A stretch of DNA of 19,872 bases from Eubacterium sp. (GCA_021769545.1 JAETSS010000002.1:1-19872), one strand, 5' to 3'. Positions 1-7,570 are shown, counted from the first letter of the stretch. Program-made: numbers and translations. The notes: generated by a model not told the origin, from the sequence alone.

Positions 1-88
1 ATCAAGAAAAATACATGCAGAATACAACGTCTGTAAAACACTGTATCACGTTTGCAAATTTCTTGATGAGGCAGTCCCTTCATGAAAC

Positions 89-128
89 AAAGCCGACTTG
101 ACCGTCCCCTTTTTCGTCAGCAGGCTTT
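89..128. repeat. Nested inverted repeat downstream of LUD gene
   Basis: AAAGCC (89-94) pairs with GGCTTT (123-128), and inside it TGAC (99-102) pairs with GTCA (116-119). The loop holds the pyrimidine-rich ACCGTCCCC. Read on the minus strand, the stem is followed by GTTTC, so it could be a weak terminator for the operon ending at 177. The GTCCCC-containing core also resembles REP-type palindromes of Firmicutes, but one copy cannot settle this. No gene is visible in 1-176. A separate 9-bp inverted repeat (ATCAAGAAA at 1-9, its complement at 59-67) lies at the window edge. Confidence 0.35.
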
Positions 129-176
129 GCCGGTATTCCCATCCGGATCGATCATTCGGCTCATGCCAATCGTTCT

Positions 177-818
177 TTAAAATCCCAGATCATCGTTGAC
201 AAATACCACGTGGAGTCTGTCATCCGTATAGGAAAATCTCGTAGTCACGATATAACAGCAGACCGTATTGCCGCGGCTAAGGCAGTTGCCGCATTTACCT
301 GTCACGGCACATGGCGTATTCAGTCCCAGCCTGATACAGTTAGGCGGACATGCATCGTTTTTTATCCTGTCGATAGCATCCCTTTCATCGAACACCAGCT
401 TATTGGCTCCAACTACCAGAATGACCTTTTTAGGACCGAAGGTTATGGCCGCTACCCTGTTTCCCCTTCCATCGATATTGACGATCTCTCCGTCCATGGT
501 AACGGCATTGGCGCTGGAAAGGAACACATCCGACAACAGCGCTTTTCTCCTCGCCTCGAAGCCTTCCTCCGGATCCGAGAACAACATAGGATCGTTTACC
601 GTATAATTTCCGGCCTTTACAGCATCCTTTATCCCCGTTTCTCCCAGCGTCGCAGAGCCGCCCCAGGATACCTCGGAGCCCTCCGGTATCAGAGACAGCA
701 CCAGCTCTGCCGCCTTTTCCTTATCCTCGCAGTAATATCCGGTGATGTTTCTCTTTTCCATGTTCTTTATTACTTTTTTTATCTTTATCTCATTTGCTTT
801 TTTGATATTTTCATCCAT
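177..818 (-). CDS. LUD-domain (lactate utilization-type) protein
   Basis: A 213-residue single-domain LUD/DUF162 protein, full length for the short clostridial members. The N-terminal half carries WGGSATLGETG (52-62); the middle has NIDGRGNRVAAITFG (114-128) and the glycine-rich strand VILVVGANK. The C-terminus is cysteine rich (Cys 157, 161, 170, 176, 179, 187, 188), with the typical CPPNC and PCAVTGKCGNC motifs. The pattern could bind an Fe-S cluster or metal, but this is inference. Relatives in lactate utilization (LutC-like) act with Fe-S partners, and none is present here, so substrate and reaction are unknown. I chose the ATG at 818 because AAGGAG lies about 10 bases upstream; a longer frame to 875 overlaps the PfkB gene and lacks a better site. 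It is the last gene of a three-gene operon, 25 bp after the PfkB gene. Confidence 0.85.
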   Translation of the reverse strand: MDENIKKANEIKIKKVIKNMEKRNITGYYCEDKEKAAELVLSLIPEGSEVSWGGSATLGETGIKDAVKAGNYTVNDPMLFSDPEEGFEARRKALLSDVFLSSANAVTMDGEIVNIDGRGNRVAAITFGPKKVILVVGANKLVFDERDAIDRIKNDACPPNCIRLGLNTPCAVTGKCGNCLSRGNTVCCYIVTTRFSYTDDRLHVVFVNDDLGF

Positions 819-843
819 TTTTCCACATCTCCTTCCACAAGCG

Positions 844-1767
844 TTATGCAAGTTTTTCATCTTTTCGCTCTGCAAGATACTCTGCAGCTCTTTCCATAGC
901 CTCGGCAGCCACGGTCTCTATATCCTTTCCGTCTACGGTACCGGCCACCACTGCCGCAGAGACCACGTCTCCCGCTCCTGCAGTGTTTCCGAAGGAAAGC
1001 ATCCTTTCCGGACGCAGTATGCCCTCCTTTTCGCCTTCCTTATAATACAGACCGCCGCCTTTTATGGTTATTATGATCCTGCTTATGCCCTTTTCCGCGA
1101 AAAATGCTCCGGCTTCAAAGATCTGTTCTTCGCTCAAAACAGTCTTGCCCGTCATTGCCTCCGATTCCATTCTTCCCGGGAGGACGCAGTAAAATCTGTC
1201 CATCAGCTCTCTCGCTTTATAGCCGCCGTGTATCAGGGCAGGGTCGTAGAAAAGCTTCACGTCTCGACGGTCTCCGTATTTTTCAACGATATATTCTATG
1301 GTCTCCTTTGGGATCGTACCGTCTACGACTATGGCCTCCGCTCTGTCCAGAATATCACGTTTTTCTTCCAGAAGCTCAGGCGTTATTCCTTTTAATATGG
1401 TACTGTTTCTGCGGGTAAAGTTAAGGTCGCCCAATATATTCAGAAAGTCCACGTTTATGGCAGTCATCTGCGGCAATGTCTTCACGCCCTCCGTCTTTAC
1501 GCCGGCCTTGTCGAGCCTATCCTTCAAAGCCGCGCCCATAGAATCATCGCCTATCACCGATATGAATTCCGTATCATACCCAAGCTGCGCAAGATCAAAG
1601 GCTATATTAGCGCCACAGCCTCCGCTTTCGACGATCATCGAATCCTCTTCCTTAGGTTCAACGCTTGCCGGATCGACGAAGGCATTGGCATTCTCCGATC
1701 CGTCTTCAACGGGATCCTTCATTATTATCTTTATCACTTCTCTTGCACTTCCTACTACTGCTATCAT
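844..1767 (-). CDS. PfkB-family carbohydrate/nucleoside kinase
   Basis: A 307-residue ribokinase-fold kinase, normal length, cytosolic. The family signature near the N-terminus is SGGCGANIAFDLAQLG (48-63), and the C-terminal anion-hole/catalytic motif is NTAGAGD (261-267), with Asp267 the expected general base. The more usual DTTGAGD is altered to NTAGAGD, as in several PfkB subgroups. The substrate cannot be read from the sequence. Pairing with a nucleoside kinase makes a nucleoside or pseudouridine-like substrate possible, but sugar kinases share these motifs. Start ATG at 1767 has GGAG close upstream. The gene begins 12 bp after the nucleoside kinase stop and is followed after 25 bp by the LUD gene, so the three are very likely co-transcribed. 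Confidence 0.88.
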   Translation of the reverse strand: MIAVVGSAREVIKIIMKDPVEDGSENANAFVDPASVEPKEEDSMIVESGGCGANIAFDLAQLGYDTEFISVIGDDSMGAALKDRLDKAGVKTEGVKTLPQMTAINVDFLNILGDLNFTRRNSTILKGITPELLEEKRDILDRAEAIVVDGTIPKETIEYIVEKYGDRRDVKLFYDPALIHGGYKARELMDRFYCVLPGRMESEAMTGKTVLSEEQIFEAGAFFAEKGISRIIITIKGGGLYYKEGEKEGILRPERMLSFGNTAGAGDVVSAAVVAGTVDGKDIETVAAEAMERAAEYLAERKDEKLA

Positions 1768-1779
1768 TTCATATCTCCT

Positions 1780-3444
1780 TTATTCTACAAATATACTTCC
1801 GCCTATAAATTCCCTTATTATCGAATTGTTGGGGATCACCCTGTCATCTTCTATCACGTTAAAAAACCTTATGAATTTCAGCAGCCTCACTGCTTCGGCA
1901 TATTCCGGCTGCTGCGGCTCCACCTCTTCCAACACAGGTACGGCATATCTTCCCAGCACCGACAGTTCATATGCCAGTGCAGAATTGAACATGACATCCG
2001 CCTGCTCGTTATACGGGAAAATATTTTTATCTTCACCGGCTCTCACCTTCGGCCACTGGGAGATGGTCTCCGCCGCGGTGCTTCCTCTGAATTCATAGTC
2101 ACGCACTATACGTCTGATCATCCTTGCATCCGTGGTGGTCACTCTGTTATGGACGTCTATATTGAGCTGTGTGAAGGGACTTATATATATCCTGAACTTT
2201 TCATTATCGTCGATCTTCTCCGTCAGTTTATCGTTGAGTCCGTGTATGCCCTCTATCACAATAGGCTGCGATGCGTCTATGGATGTGATGCGGTTTCCGA
2301 ACACCTTGCGGCCTTTCAGGAAATCGAATTCCGGCAGATCGACTTGTCGGCCTGCCAGAAGCCCGTTCATGTTCTCATTGAAAAGTTCCACGTCTATGGC
2401 TTCCAGATTTTCAAAATTGTACTGCCCGTCTTCATCGACAGGGGAATCGCATCTGTCAAGATAATAGTCATCTATACCCATGTAAAGGGGCGACAGACCG
2501 TTTACCCGAAGCTGTACACACAGCCTCCTTGCAAAGGTGGTCTTGCCTGACGATGACGGTCCTGCGATCAGTATGATCCTTTTGTTCCGGCGCGTTATCA
2601 TATCAGCGATCTCCGCGATCTTCTTTTCATGGAGCGCCTCGGACAGAAGTATAAGCTCCTTCCATTTGTCGCTTCTTATGGTGTCGTTGAGATCGGCCAG
2701 ATACTCTACCCCCAGAAGTCTGTGCCACTGCTTCGCTTCCTTGAAGGCTTCATATATCTTGCTGTCATCTATGTTCTCCGGCAGTTCATCCGGTCTTGCG
2801 GGCTGTGGGAACCTCAGCAGAACGCCGTCTCTGTACTTGGTCAGCCGGAAATATTTTATATACCGCGTCGAAGGCACCATGAGTCCGTAAAAGAAATTTC
2901 TGTAGCCGCCTATACGGTAAAATTTCGCCTCTTTGATATCCTTCTTTTCTCTCAGCAGTCTGACCTTTTCGAAATAGTTGTATTCCTCCCAGATCTCAAC
3001 GGCGTCTTCTCTGGCATAGACTTCACGCACTATGGCAAGGTCCTCATTCACCAGCTCTCTCATCCTGTCCTCTACAGCCTGTATCTGACTTTCCGTTACA
3101 GGTTCATCGGCATTTATTTCCGTATACAGACCTTTATTCAGGGAATTGTCTATACGGACGGTCACCTTGCCCATGACATCCATCACAGCTTTGAGATACA
3201 TCAGCGATATGCTGTTCTGATATGCAAGGTCAGCGCTGTGGTTCCTGATATCCAGAAGCTCCACCGTCGAATCCTTATCGATGACATAGGTAAGTTCCTC
3301 ATACTTGCCGTTGACCTTAGCCAGCAAAACAGTATACGGCAGTTCGTCAGCGAATTCTTCAGCAAGCTGCTCCAGTCCAACAGCCTCTTCTCTTACAAGT
3401 TCCCGGTAGTCCTCCTCCGGTTTTATTTTCAACCTTATCTTCAT
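1780..3444 (-). CDS. Nucleoside kinase with ThrRS-like N-terminal domain and uridine-kinase domain
   Basis: 554 residues, typical of the clostridial nucleoside kinase family that fuses a TGS/threonyl-tRNA-synthetase-like N-terminal half (about 1-240) to a phosphoribulokinase/uridine kinase P-loop domain (about 285-500). The Walker A motif GPSSSGKT is at 295-302, followed by a DDYYLDR motif that matches the substrate-binding region of uridine kinases. Family knowledge suggests ATP- or GTP-dependent phosphorylation of a nucleoside; the role of the ThrRS-like half, which lacks the synthetase catalytic core, is not established. Start ATG at 3444 has AAAGGTG five bases upstream. It leads the operon with the PfkB kinase and the LUD protein, behind a likely extended -10 promoter. 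Confidence 0.9.
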   Translation of the reverse strand: MKIRLKIKPEEDYRELVREEAVGLEQLAEEFADELPYTVLLAKVNGKYEELTYVIDKDSTVELLDIRNHSADLAYQNSISLMYLKAVMDVMGKVTVRIDNSLNKGLYTEINADEPVTESQIQAVEDRMRELVNEDLAIVREVYAREDAVEIWEEYNYFEKVRLLREKKDIKEAKFYRIGGYRNFFYGLMVPSTRYIKYFRLTKYRDGVLLRFPQPARPDELPENIDDSKIYEAFKEAKQWHRLLGVEYLADLNDTIRSDKWKELILLSEALHEKKIAEIADMITRRNKRIILIAGPSSSGKTTFARRLCVQLRVNGLSPLYMGIDDYYLDRCDSPVDEDGQYNFENLEAIDVELFNENMNGLLAGRQVDLPEFDFLKGRKVFGNRITSIDASQPIVIEGIHGLNDKLTEKIDDNEKFRIYISPFTQLNIDVHNRVTTTDARMIRRIVRDYEFRGSTAAETISQWPKVRAGEDKNIFPYNEQADVMFNSALAYELSVLGRYAVPVLEEVEPQQPEYAEAVRLLKFIRFFNVIEDDRVIPNNSIIREFIGGSIFVE

Positions 3445-3488
3445 ATATGCACCTTTAACCCTTTTCCCTTATTTTCTGAAATATACAT

Positions 3489-3497
3489 AGTATACCA
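3489..3497 (-). promoter_or_regulatory. Possible extended -10 promoter of the nucleoside kinase operon
   Basis: On the minus strand TGGTATACT combines an extended -10 TGn with a TATACT hexamer, about 45 bases before the ATG at 3444. No good -35 hexamer lies 16-18 bases upstream, as expected for an extended -10 site. The assignment rests on motif and position only. Confidence 0.4.
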
Positions 3498-3504
3498 TAT
3501 CCCT

Positions 3505-3537
3505 AAAATAAAAACCACAGGCCGCTTAGACCCGTGG
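3505..3537 (-). terminator. Rho-independent terminator of the ydbC-like gene
   Basis: Read on the minus strand, CCACGGG pairs with CCTGTGG (7 bp, one G-T wobble) around a 9-base loop, followed directly by TTTTTATTTT. It lies about 70 bases after the stop of the YdbC-like gene and separates it from the nucleoside kinase promoter. Confidence 0.8.
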
Positions 3538-3607
3538 CTTGCCGGATTTGATAAATCCACCCGTTTTACTCGGTTGATGTGAGGTTTTAACAAGACTGTC
3601 CCTCGGC

Positions 3608-4039
3608 CTACGCCGATTCCTCAACACATGTCTGCTCCTCTTGGCAATCGCATGCTTCGAAGGCCTCGCATTCTGACTCCTGCGGCTCCTGCAGCTGTGC
3701 CGCTTCCTGCTCCTCGTGCAATTCCGCGAGTTCCTGTATATCATCCTGTCCGTCCCGATTTCTCAATCCTGCCGAACGGCCATAGCCCGTCGGTTTTCTG
3801 CGGTTTCGGCGGCGCAGCAGCTCAATCACCGTTCTCATTTCCTTTTCATGCAGCGTAACACCTCTGGACATATGCTCGTGATCCGGCGCCCAGTCTCTGA
3901 TGTCGTACTTAGGAGTCCCTCCGTTCCAGCTCACGAGATTCAGCTCCTTGCACCAGCCTGTGGAATAGCTCGTTATCACGCCCAGCTGCTCTACGATATC
4001 AAAAGATATCTCTCTGTCAAAATCATTATTCATATTCAT
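3608..4039 (-). CDS. YdbC/PC4-like ssDNA-binding family protein with acidic Cys-containing tail
   Basis: 143 residues. Residues 12-76 match the YdbC family, a bacterial PC4-like single-stranded nucleic-acid-binding fold: the strands around FDIVEQLGVITSYSTGW and LNLVSWNGGTPKYDIRDW, and the helix starting near LHEKEMRTVIELL. A basic linker follows (77-95, rich in Arg). The C-terminal tail (about 98-143) is dominated by Glu/Gln with cysteines at 124, 130, 132 and 138, which is longer and more cysteine rich than I expect for this family. The start at 4039 is preferred because AAAGGAG is 8 bases upstream; the frame extends to 4078 but that part lies in the leader. It is monocistronic, with its own consensus promoter and terminator. 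Family knowledge suggests ssDNA or RNA binding; no specific pathway is shown. Confidence 0.85.
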   Translation of the reverse strand: MNMNNDFDREISFDIVEQLGVITSYSTGWCKELNLVSWNGGTPKYDIRDWAPDHEHMSRGVTLHEKEMRTVIELLRRRNRRKPTGYGRSAGLRNRDGQDDIQELAELHEEQEAAQLQEPQESECEAFEACDCQEEQTCVEESA

Positions 4040-4103
4040 TGTCGATCTCCTTTCACTCCTGCGGTATGCGATAAGCACACCTCATTACCTCTTTATATTC
4101 CAG

Positions 4104-4132
4104 AATATACCATAAATATTATTTTATGTCAA
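4104..4132 (-). promoter_or_regulatory. Sigma-A promoter of the ydbC-like gene
   Basis: TTGACA (4132-4127), a 17-base spacer and TATATT (4109-4104) on the minus strand. This is a near-consensus housekeeping promoter, with a leader of roughly 60 bases to the ATG at 4039. Confidence 0.88.
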
Positions 4133-4212
4133 CAGTTTATTGTAAATTTTTTCCTTACTATTCCCCGATTTTCTGCAGGTAATGATATTACCGTGAAAGT
4201 ATGCAGATCACA

Positions 4213-5484
4213 TCAGCATCTCATCATGATCTTCAAGATCTCCCGGTCGGTTTCTTTCATGCCGTTGCGGGCCATCTCCGAAACGTTTTCGATCGTCTTC
4301 TCAACGCCTTTTGTCACGATGCCGTCGCCGCTGAAGAACTGCTGTCCCTGGTTGTACATCTCCATCCCCAAAAGTCCTGCTTCCACGGCAGATGCGATCT
4401 TTGCGGCACAGCTTGCCTTTGCGCCGTCGCATATCACTCCTGAATTGATAGCGATGGCATTTACGATGGTATGGGCGATATCCTTGTATCCGCCGCCGCA
4501 CAGGTATGTGATGCCTGCGCCTGCGCCGCAGCCGGCGCTGATGGCTCCGCAGTATGCAGACAGCTTGCCGATACCCGTTTTAAGATGTATCGTTACCAGA
4601 TTAGATACTATAAGTCCGCGATAAAGCTTGTCCTCCGATACCTTAAGCTCCTCTCCGTAAACTATAACAGGCAGAGACGCGGTTATTCCCTGATTTCCAC
4701 TTCCCGAATTTATCACTACAGGAAGCTCGCAGCCATTCATCCTGGCATCGGAGCCCGCTGCAGCCCACGCCTTTGCACGGTTTTTCACGGTGTCCTCATT
4801 GGTGTTCAGCAGCACCCTGCCGATGGCCGCACCGTACTTTCCGGTCAGACCCTCCTTAGCTATAGCCGTATTGTACTTGATCTGCCTGCCCAGCACTTCC
4901 TTTACATCCTCGATATCCACCTCGTTGGCATACTGAACTATCCTCTCGACTGTAAGCACGCTGCGGTCCGTTTCCGTTTTTTCCGCGGAGTCAGCAGATG
5001 CGGAAAACAGTTCTTTGTCATCCAGCTTGATGCTCGTCACGTTGGTATGACCGTCCAATATCTCTACCTCGGCAGTGTGGCCGCCTCCGAAGGCACGAAC
5101 TACTATCTCAAAGAGTCTTCCGCCGGAGGACTGCTCTACCATGATGGTATCGGCGCCGAGATATTCGGCGATCTCCTGTATCTGCTCCTTCGTCACTTCT
5201 GACAGCACCTCAAGCTCCTTATCATGAGCACCTGCCACAAAACCGGCTGCAGCAGCCGCCTCGATGCCGCGAAGACCTCCTGTATTGGGAACGATGACGC
5301 TTTTCACATTCTTGATGATATTTCCGCTTACGATGATCTCCGCTTTCTCCGGAAGCATTCCCAGAGCATGGCGTGCAAGGGCCGCTCCATAAGCCAGTGA
5401 AATAGGCTCCGTGCATCCCATGGCAGGGATCAGCTCTTCCTCCAATATCGCACGAAATTTTTCCTTTAAATCCTTATCTAACAT
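4213..5484 (-). CDS. L-cysteine desulfidase / L-serine dehydratase alpha-like (UPF0597, CyuA/YhaM family)
   Basis: 423 residues, full length for the UPF0597 family, whose characterised members (CyuA/YhaM, archaeal CdsB) use a [4Fe-4S] cluster to release sulfide, ammonia and pyruvate from L-cysteine; the fold is related to Fe-S serine dehydratases. The expected cysteines are present: Cys24 in MGCTEP, Cys312 in LSAYCGAIS, Cys352 and Cys359 in GVICDGAKASC. The conserved NSGSGNQG stretch is at 259-266. Start ATG at 5484 has AAAGGAG 8 bases upstream. No clear terminator follows; a 6-bp hairpin with no U-run lies just downstream. The substrate could be cysteine or another beta-substituted amino acid. 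The nearby aminotransferase fits amino-acid catabolism, but the two are separated by 700 bp and a terminator. Confidence 0.88.
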   Translation of the reverse strand: MLDKDLKEKFRAILEEELIPAMGCTEPISLAYGAALARHALGMLPEKAEIIVSGNIIKNVKSVIVPNTGGLRGIEAAAAAGFVAGAHDKELEVLSEVTKEQIQEIAEYLGADTIMVEQSSGGRLFEIVVRAFGGGHTAEVEILDGHTNVTSIKLDDKELFSASADSAEKTETDRSVLTVERIVQYANEVDIEDVKEVLGRQIKYNTAIAKEGLTGKYGAAIGRVLLNTNEDTVKNRAKAWAAAGSDARMNGCELPVVINSGSGNQGITASLPVIVYGEELKVSEDKLYRGLIVSNLVTIHLKTGIGKLSAYCGAISAGCGAGAGITYLCGGGYKDIAHTIVNAIAINSGVICDGAKASCAAKIASAVEAGLLGMEMYNQGQQFFSGDGIVTKGVEKTIENVSEMARNGMKETDREILKIMMRC

Positions 5485-5507
5485 ATTACCACTCCTTTAA
5501 ACAACAA

Positions 5508-5532
5508 ATGCCGGGTGTCATCACACCGGCAT
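5508..5532 (-). promoter_or_regulatory. Strong hairpin immediately upstream of the desulfidase gene
   Basis: ATGCCGGGTGT (5508-5518) pairs with ACACCGGCAT (5523-5532) with a single bulged G and a 4-base loop. On the minus strand it is followed by TTGTTGTTT and then the Shine-Dalgarno of the desulfidase gene. It could be the old terminator of the decayed gene upstream or a leader structure. A second smaller hairpin (CTGCCA 5562-5567 with TGGCAG 5577-5582) precedes it. I see no good promoter between 5485 and 5600. Confidence 0.55.
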
Positions 5533-5596
5533 CCGCTTTATTTCTTATTTATCTTATTCCGCTGCCAGCTTTCCAATGGCAGTCTTACAGAACTCA

Positions 5597-5770
5597 TTAG
5601 TCAGCTTCAAATCCGCAGCCGTCCATATGCCTACGGCTACCTTCAAGAATCTCATCTATATTATATGTCACAGGATAACGAATATCAATAGTTAGTTTTA
5701 ACTTATCAACCTCTGTCAGGCATCGTCCTTCGCTGCCGTCTCTTATCTTCAAGGCAGAACACTCTCTGAG
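5597..5770 (-). pseudogene. Remnant of a PepV-like M20 dipeptidase
   Basis: The minus-strand frame here encodes KLKLTIDIRYPVT followed by a helix-like stretch with HMDGCGFE. This matches the conserved beta-strand and following helix in the lid domain of PepV-type M20 dipeptidases, where (L/I)xIDIRYPVT is a recognisable signature. The catalytic domain, metal ligands and both ends of the protein are missing, and the frame stops at 5597. A second open frame (ending at 5554) overlaps its 3' end, with no identity I recognise. I read this as a decayed fragment left between the aminotransferase terminator and the desulfidase gene. The call rests on a short motif. Confidence 0.4.
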
Positions 5771-5828
5771 GAAGACGCGGAATGAAAAAGGAGGATCAAC
5801 AGCTATGCAAAGATCATCGCCATTGATA

Positions 5829-6088
5829 ATTCCAAAGATCATAATCATTCTAGGCGTCGCTTTTGGAATTTTACCCCCTTACCTACTGATTTTGCAGACG
5901 GATTCCAAAAATAACGAATTCATACGCATGGATTTTTGGAAAATCGATGCAATAAATCCCTCAGCAAGTCCATTATTCCAAAAGGTCATGCTATCTGGGC
6001 TGCGATCTTTGGAATCGGAAGCCTACGACGAGTCCATAAGCGCTTAAATTCCAAAACAGTGCCCCTTTCCAACAGAGAATTTTGGAAT
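5829..6088 (-). repeat. Array A: four 41-bp paired-nonamer units at a 73-bp period
   Basis: Left nonamers ATTCCAAAR start at 5829, 5902, 5975 and 6048. Right nonamers (TTTTGGAAT or one-base variants) end at 5869, 5942, 6015 and 6088. Every unit is therefore 41 bp (9 + 23 + 9), every inter-unit segment is 32 bp, and the period is exactly 73 bp. The 23-bp interiors differ from each other. The strand is given as minus because in that orientation it aligns unit by unit with array B. No ORF, promoter or known element accounts for it. It lies between the aminotransferase terminator and a decayed dipeptidase gene. No target-site duplication is visible at its ends. Confidence 0.92.
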
Positions 6089-6126
6089 CGGCAGAAAATC
6101 AAACAGGCCGCAATGAGGACCCATTC

Positions 6127-6171
6127 AATAAAACATGGCGCATTAACGGTCATTTCACGTCAATACGCCAT
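6127..6171 (-). terminator. Rho-independent terminator of the aminotransferase gene
   Basis: On the minus strand, positions 6171-6135 fold into a 14-bp stem (two G-U wobbles; outer arm ATGGCG with CGCCAT) around a 9-base loop, followed by GTTTTATT. It lies about 28 bases after the aminotransferase stop codon and should isolate array A and the desulfidase gene from it. Confidence 0.85.
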
Positions 6172-6198
6172 TCAGTTCAAAATATCATTTAGTTATGC

Positions 6199-7431
6199 CT
6201 ACATTGCCGCTTTTATCATGGCCGGTATCTTTCTGCATTTTTCTTCGGATACCGAGGCGATGGAAACTCTGACGCCCTTTGCGAGAGGTATCGTAAAGAG
6301 TCCCTGTTTTTCGAGCTTTGCACTGACCGCTTCAGGATCGTCGCAAGGCACCGACGCGAAGAATCCCGCATCGAACGGCACTATCTCAAGTCCGATCTTG
6401 TTTGCTTCTTCTTCAAAGGCTCGGCCTCTTGCCAGAAGCATATTTCTATAGTGCGCTCTTTCCTCGCTCACCGCTTCAAGGAGCGCCGGATCGCTGTATA
6501 TCTTCGTAAGTATCACCTGAGCCAGCTTCGCGCTGTTGGACCATGAGCCACGTGACGAGAATTCGCATACGCTGTTGAATTCATCTGCGATGGCTTTCGT
6601 CTTGGCGATGCAGATCATGGCTCCGCATCTCGTTCCGTATAATGTAAAGGTCTTGGAAAGGCTGTAGGCTATGACAGGCAGCACATTTTCAGGCATTTCT
6701 TCAAGCTTCGGAAGGAATTTTCTGCATTCCTCTTCGTCTCCTGCAAAATCTATGTATGCGGCGTCTACTATGAGTGCGATGGCTTTGCCGTGCTCTGCCG
6801 CCTTTGACAATATCTTCACCACATCGTCCCAGTCATCGAGAGTGAGTGAATATCCCGTAGGGTTGTGGGCCGGTGTATTGAGTATCATGACGAGGCTGTT
6901 CTGTACTGATATGAGCCTTTCGACCGTTTTACCAAGTGAATCTGCATTGAACTTTCCGTCTGCAGTGAACAGCTCAAAGGTCTCGATGCTCCTGCCGATC
7001 TCGCCTGCTATTGTATTATACGGCGCCCAGTGCCAGTCGGAAGTAATGATTTTGTCTCCCGGTTCCGAATAGTTTGATATTACGTTTCTGAGAGAGCCCG
7101 TTCCTCCCGGTGTAGCCACGGCTTCCGTAAAACCTTTAGGCTCATATGAACCGAAGGCTGCCTTTTTTACAGCTTCTCTGAAATCCGGGATGCCTCTTAT
7201 CGGCGCATAATCCGCATAATCCTGTGGCTGCAGTGTTCTGAACACCTTATCCACCGATGACAGCACTACCAGCTTGCCTTCATCGTCAAGCAGCGAGCCT
7301 ATAGTCGCATTGATCACCTTATCCGCACCCTGCTCTGCGATCATAGCCTTTGCTCTGTTGCTTGCGCCGAAGGCTTTATCTTCCTTTGGTATGTTCCTTC
7401 CGTTTTTTCTGGCCAAAATATATTCCGCCAC
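6199..7431 (-). CDS. Class I/II pyridoxal-phosphate aminotransferase
   Basis: 410 residues from the GTG at 7431. Fold-type I aminotransferase features appear in order: ATPGGTGSL (about 106-114), NTPAHNPTG (185-193), an Asp/Tyr pair in VDAAYID that would hold the PLP pyridine nitrogen and phenolic oxygen, and the Schiff-base lysine in YSLSKTFTLYGTR (Lys260). A C-terminal Arg in GVRVSIAS would bind the substrate carboxylate. It resembles aspartate/aromatic aminotransferases, but the amino donor cannot be fixed from sequence. The frame opens with another GTG nine bases earlier, but GAGGTGAT overlaps that codon and is well spaced (6 bases) for the GTG at 7431. It is transcribed alone, divergently from the M23 gene, and ends at a strong terminator. 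Confidence 0.88.
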   Translation of the reverse strand: MAEYILARKNGRNIPKEDKAFGASNRAKAMIAEQGADKVINATIGSLLDDEGKLVVLSSVDKVFRTLQPQDYADYAPIRGIPDFREAVKKAAFGSYEPKGFTEAVATPGGTGSLRNVISNYSEPGDKIITSDWHWAPYNTIAGEIGRSIETFELFTADGKFNADSLGKTVERLISVQNSLVMILNTPAHNPTGYSLTLDDWDDVVKILSKAAEHGKAIALIVDAAYIDFAGDEEECRKFLPKLEEMPENVLPVIAYSLSKTFTLYGTRCGAMICIAKTKAIADEFNSVCEFSSRGSWSNSAKLAQVILTKIYSDPALLEAVSEERAHYRNMLLARGRAFEEEANKIGLEIVPFDAGFFASVPCDDPEAVSAKLEKQGLFTIPLAKGVRVSIASVSEEKCRKIPAMIKAAM

Positions 7432-7479
7432 GTTTATCACCTCTCACTTATATTTATATAAAAATTTCAAATTATTTTT

Positions 7480-7507
7480 ATTGTACCATAAGCAATATTT
7501 ATTACAA
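7480..7507 (-). promoter_or_regulatory. Likely promoter of the aminotransferase gene
   Basis: TTGTAA (7507-7502), a 16-base spacer and TACAAT (7485-7480) on the minus strand, about 50 bases before the start. The -10 is good and the -35 moderate (4 of 6). Confidence 0.5.
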
Positions 7508-7517
7508 GTAATTAGCA

Positions 7518-7547
7518 GTATTATTTTCCTGCCATCTGTCGATACTA
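7518..7547 (+). promoter_or_regulatory. Possible sigma-F-type promoter of the SpoIIQ-like gene
   Basis: GTATT at 7518-7522, 15 bases, then GTCGATACTA at 7538-7547. This resembles the forespore sigma-F pattern GYATA-N15-GGnRAnAnTA with one mismatch in each element. It would place the start of transcription just before the AGGAGG at 7555. The idea depends on the SpoIIQ assignment. Confidence 0.35.
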
Positions 7548-7570
7548 AATCCATAGGAGGTAAGACGTAC

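Noticed and set aside
3526..3744. Small Arg/Lys-rich minus-strand frame
   Set aside because: It is an alternative frame of the Glu/Gln-rich tail of the YdbC-like gene and runs through its terminator.
4213..5484. L-serine dehydratase alpha subunit in the strict sense
   Set aside because: No beta subunit is nearby, and the MGCTEP motif and 423-residue length fit the UPF0597 cysteine desulfidase family better.
5829..6088. CRISPR array
   Set aside because: Only the 9-bp arms are constant; they are inverted pairs, the interiors match by position between two loci, and no cas genes are present.
5805..6451. Plus-strand open frames across array A (for example 5805-6047 and 5936-6451)
   Set aside because: They have no family resemblance and cross the repeat units; the second runs antisense into the aminotransferase gene.
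7274..7570. N-terminal extension of the M23 protein
   Set aside because: It would overlap the opposite-strand aminotransferase gene, whereas AGGAGG and a signal-anchor sequence support the start at 7571.
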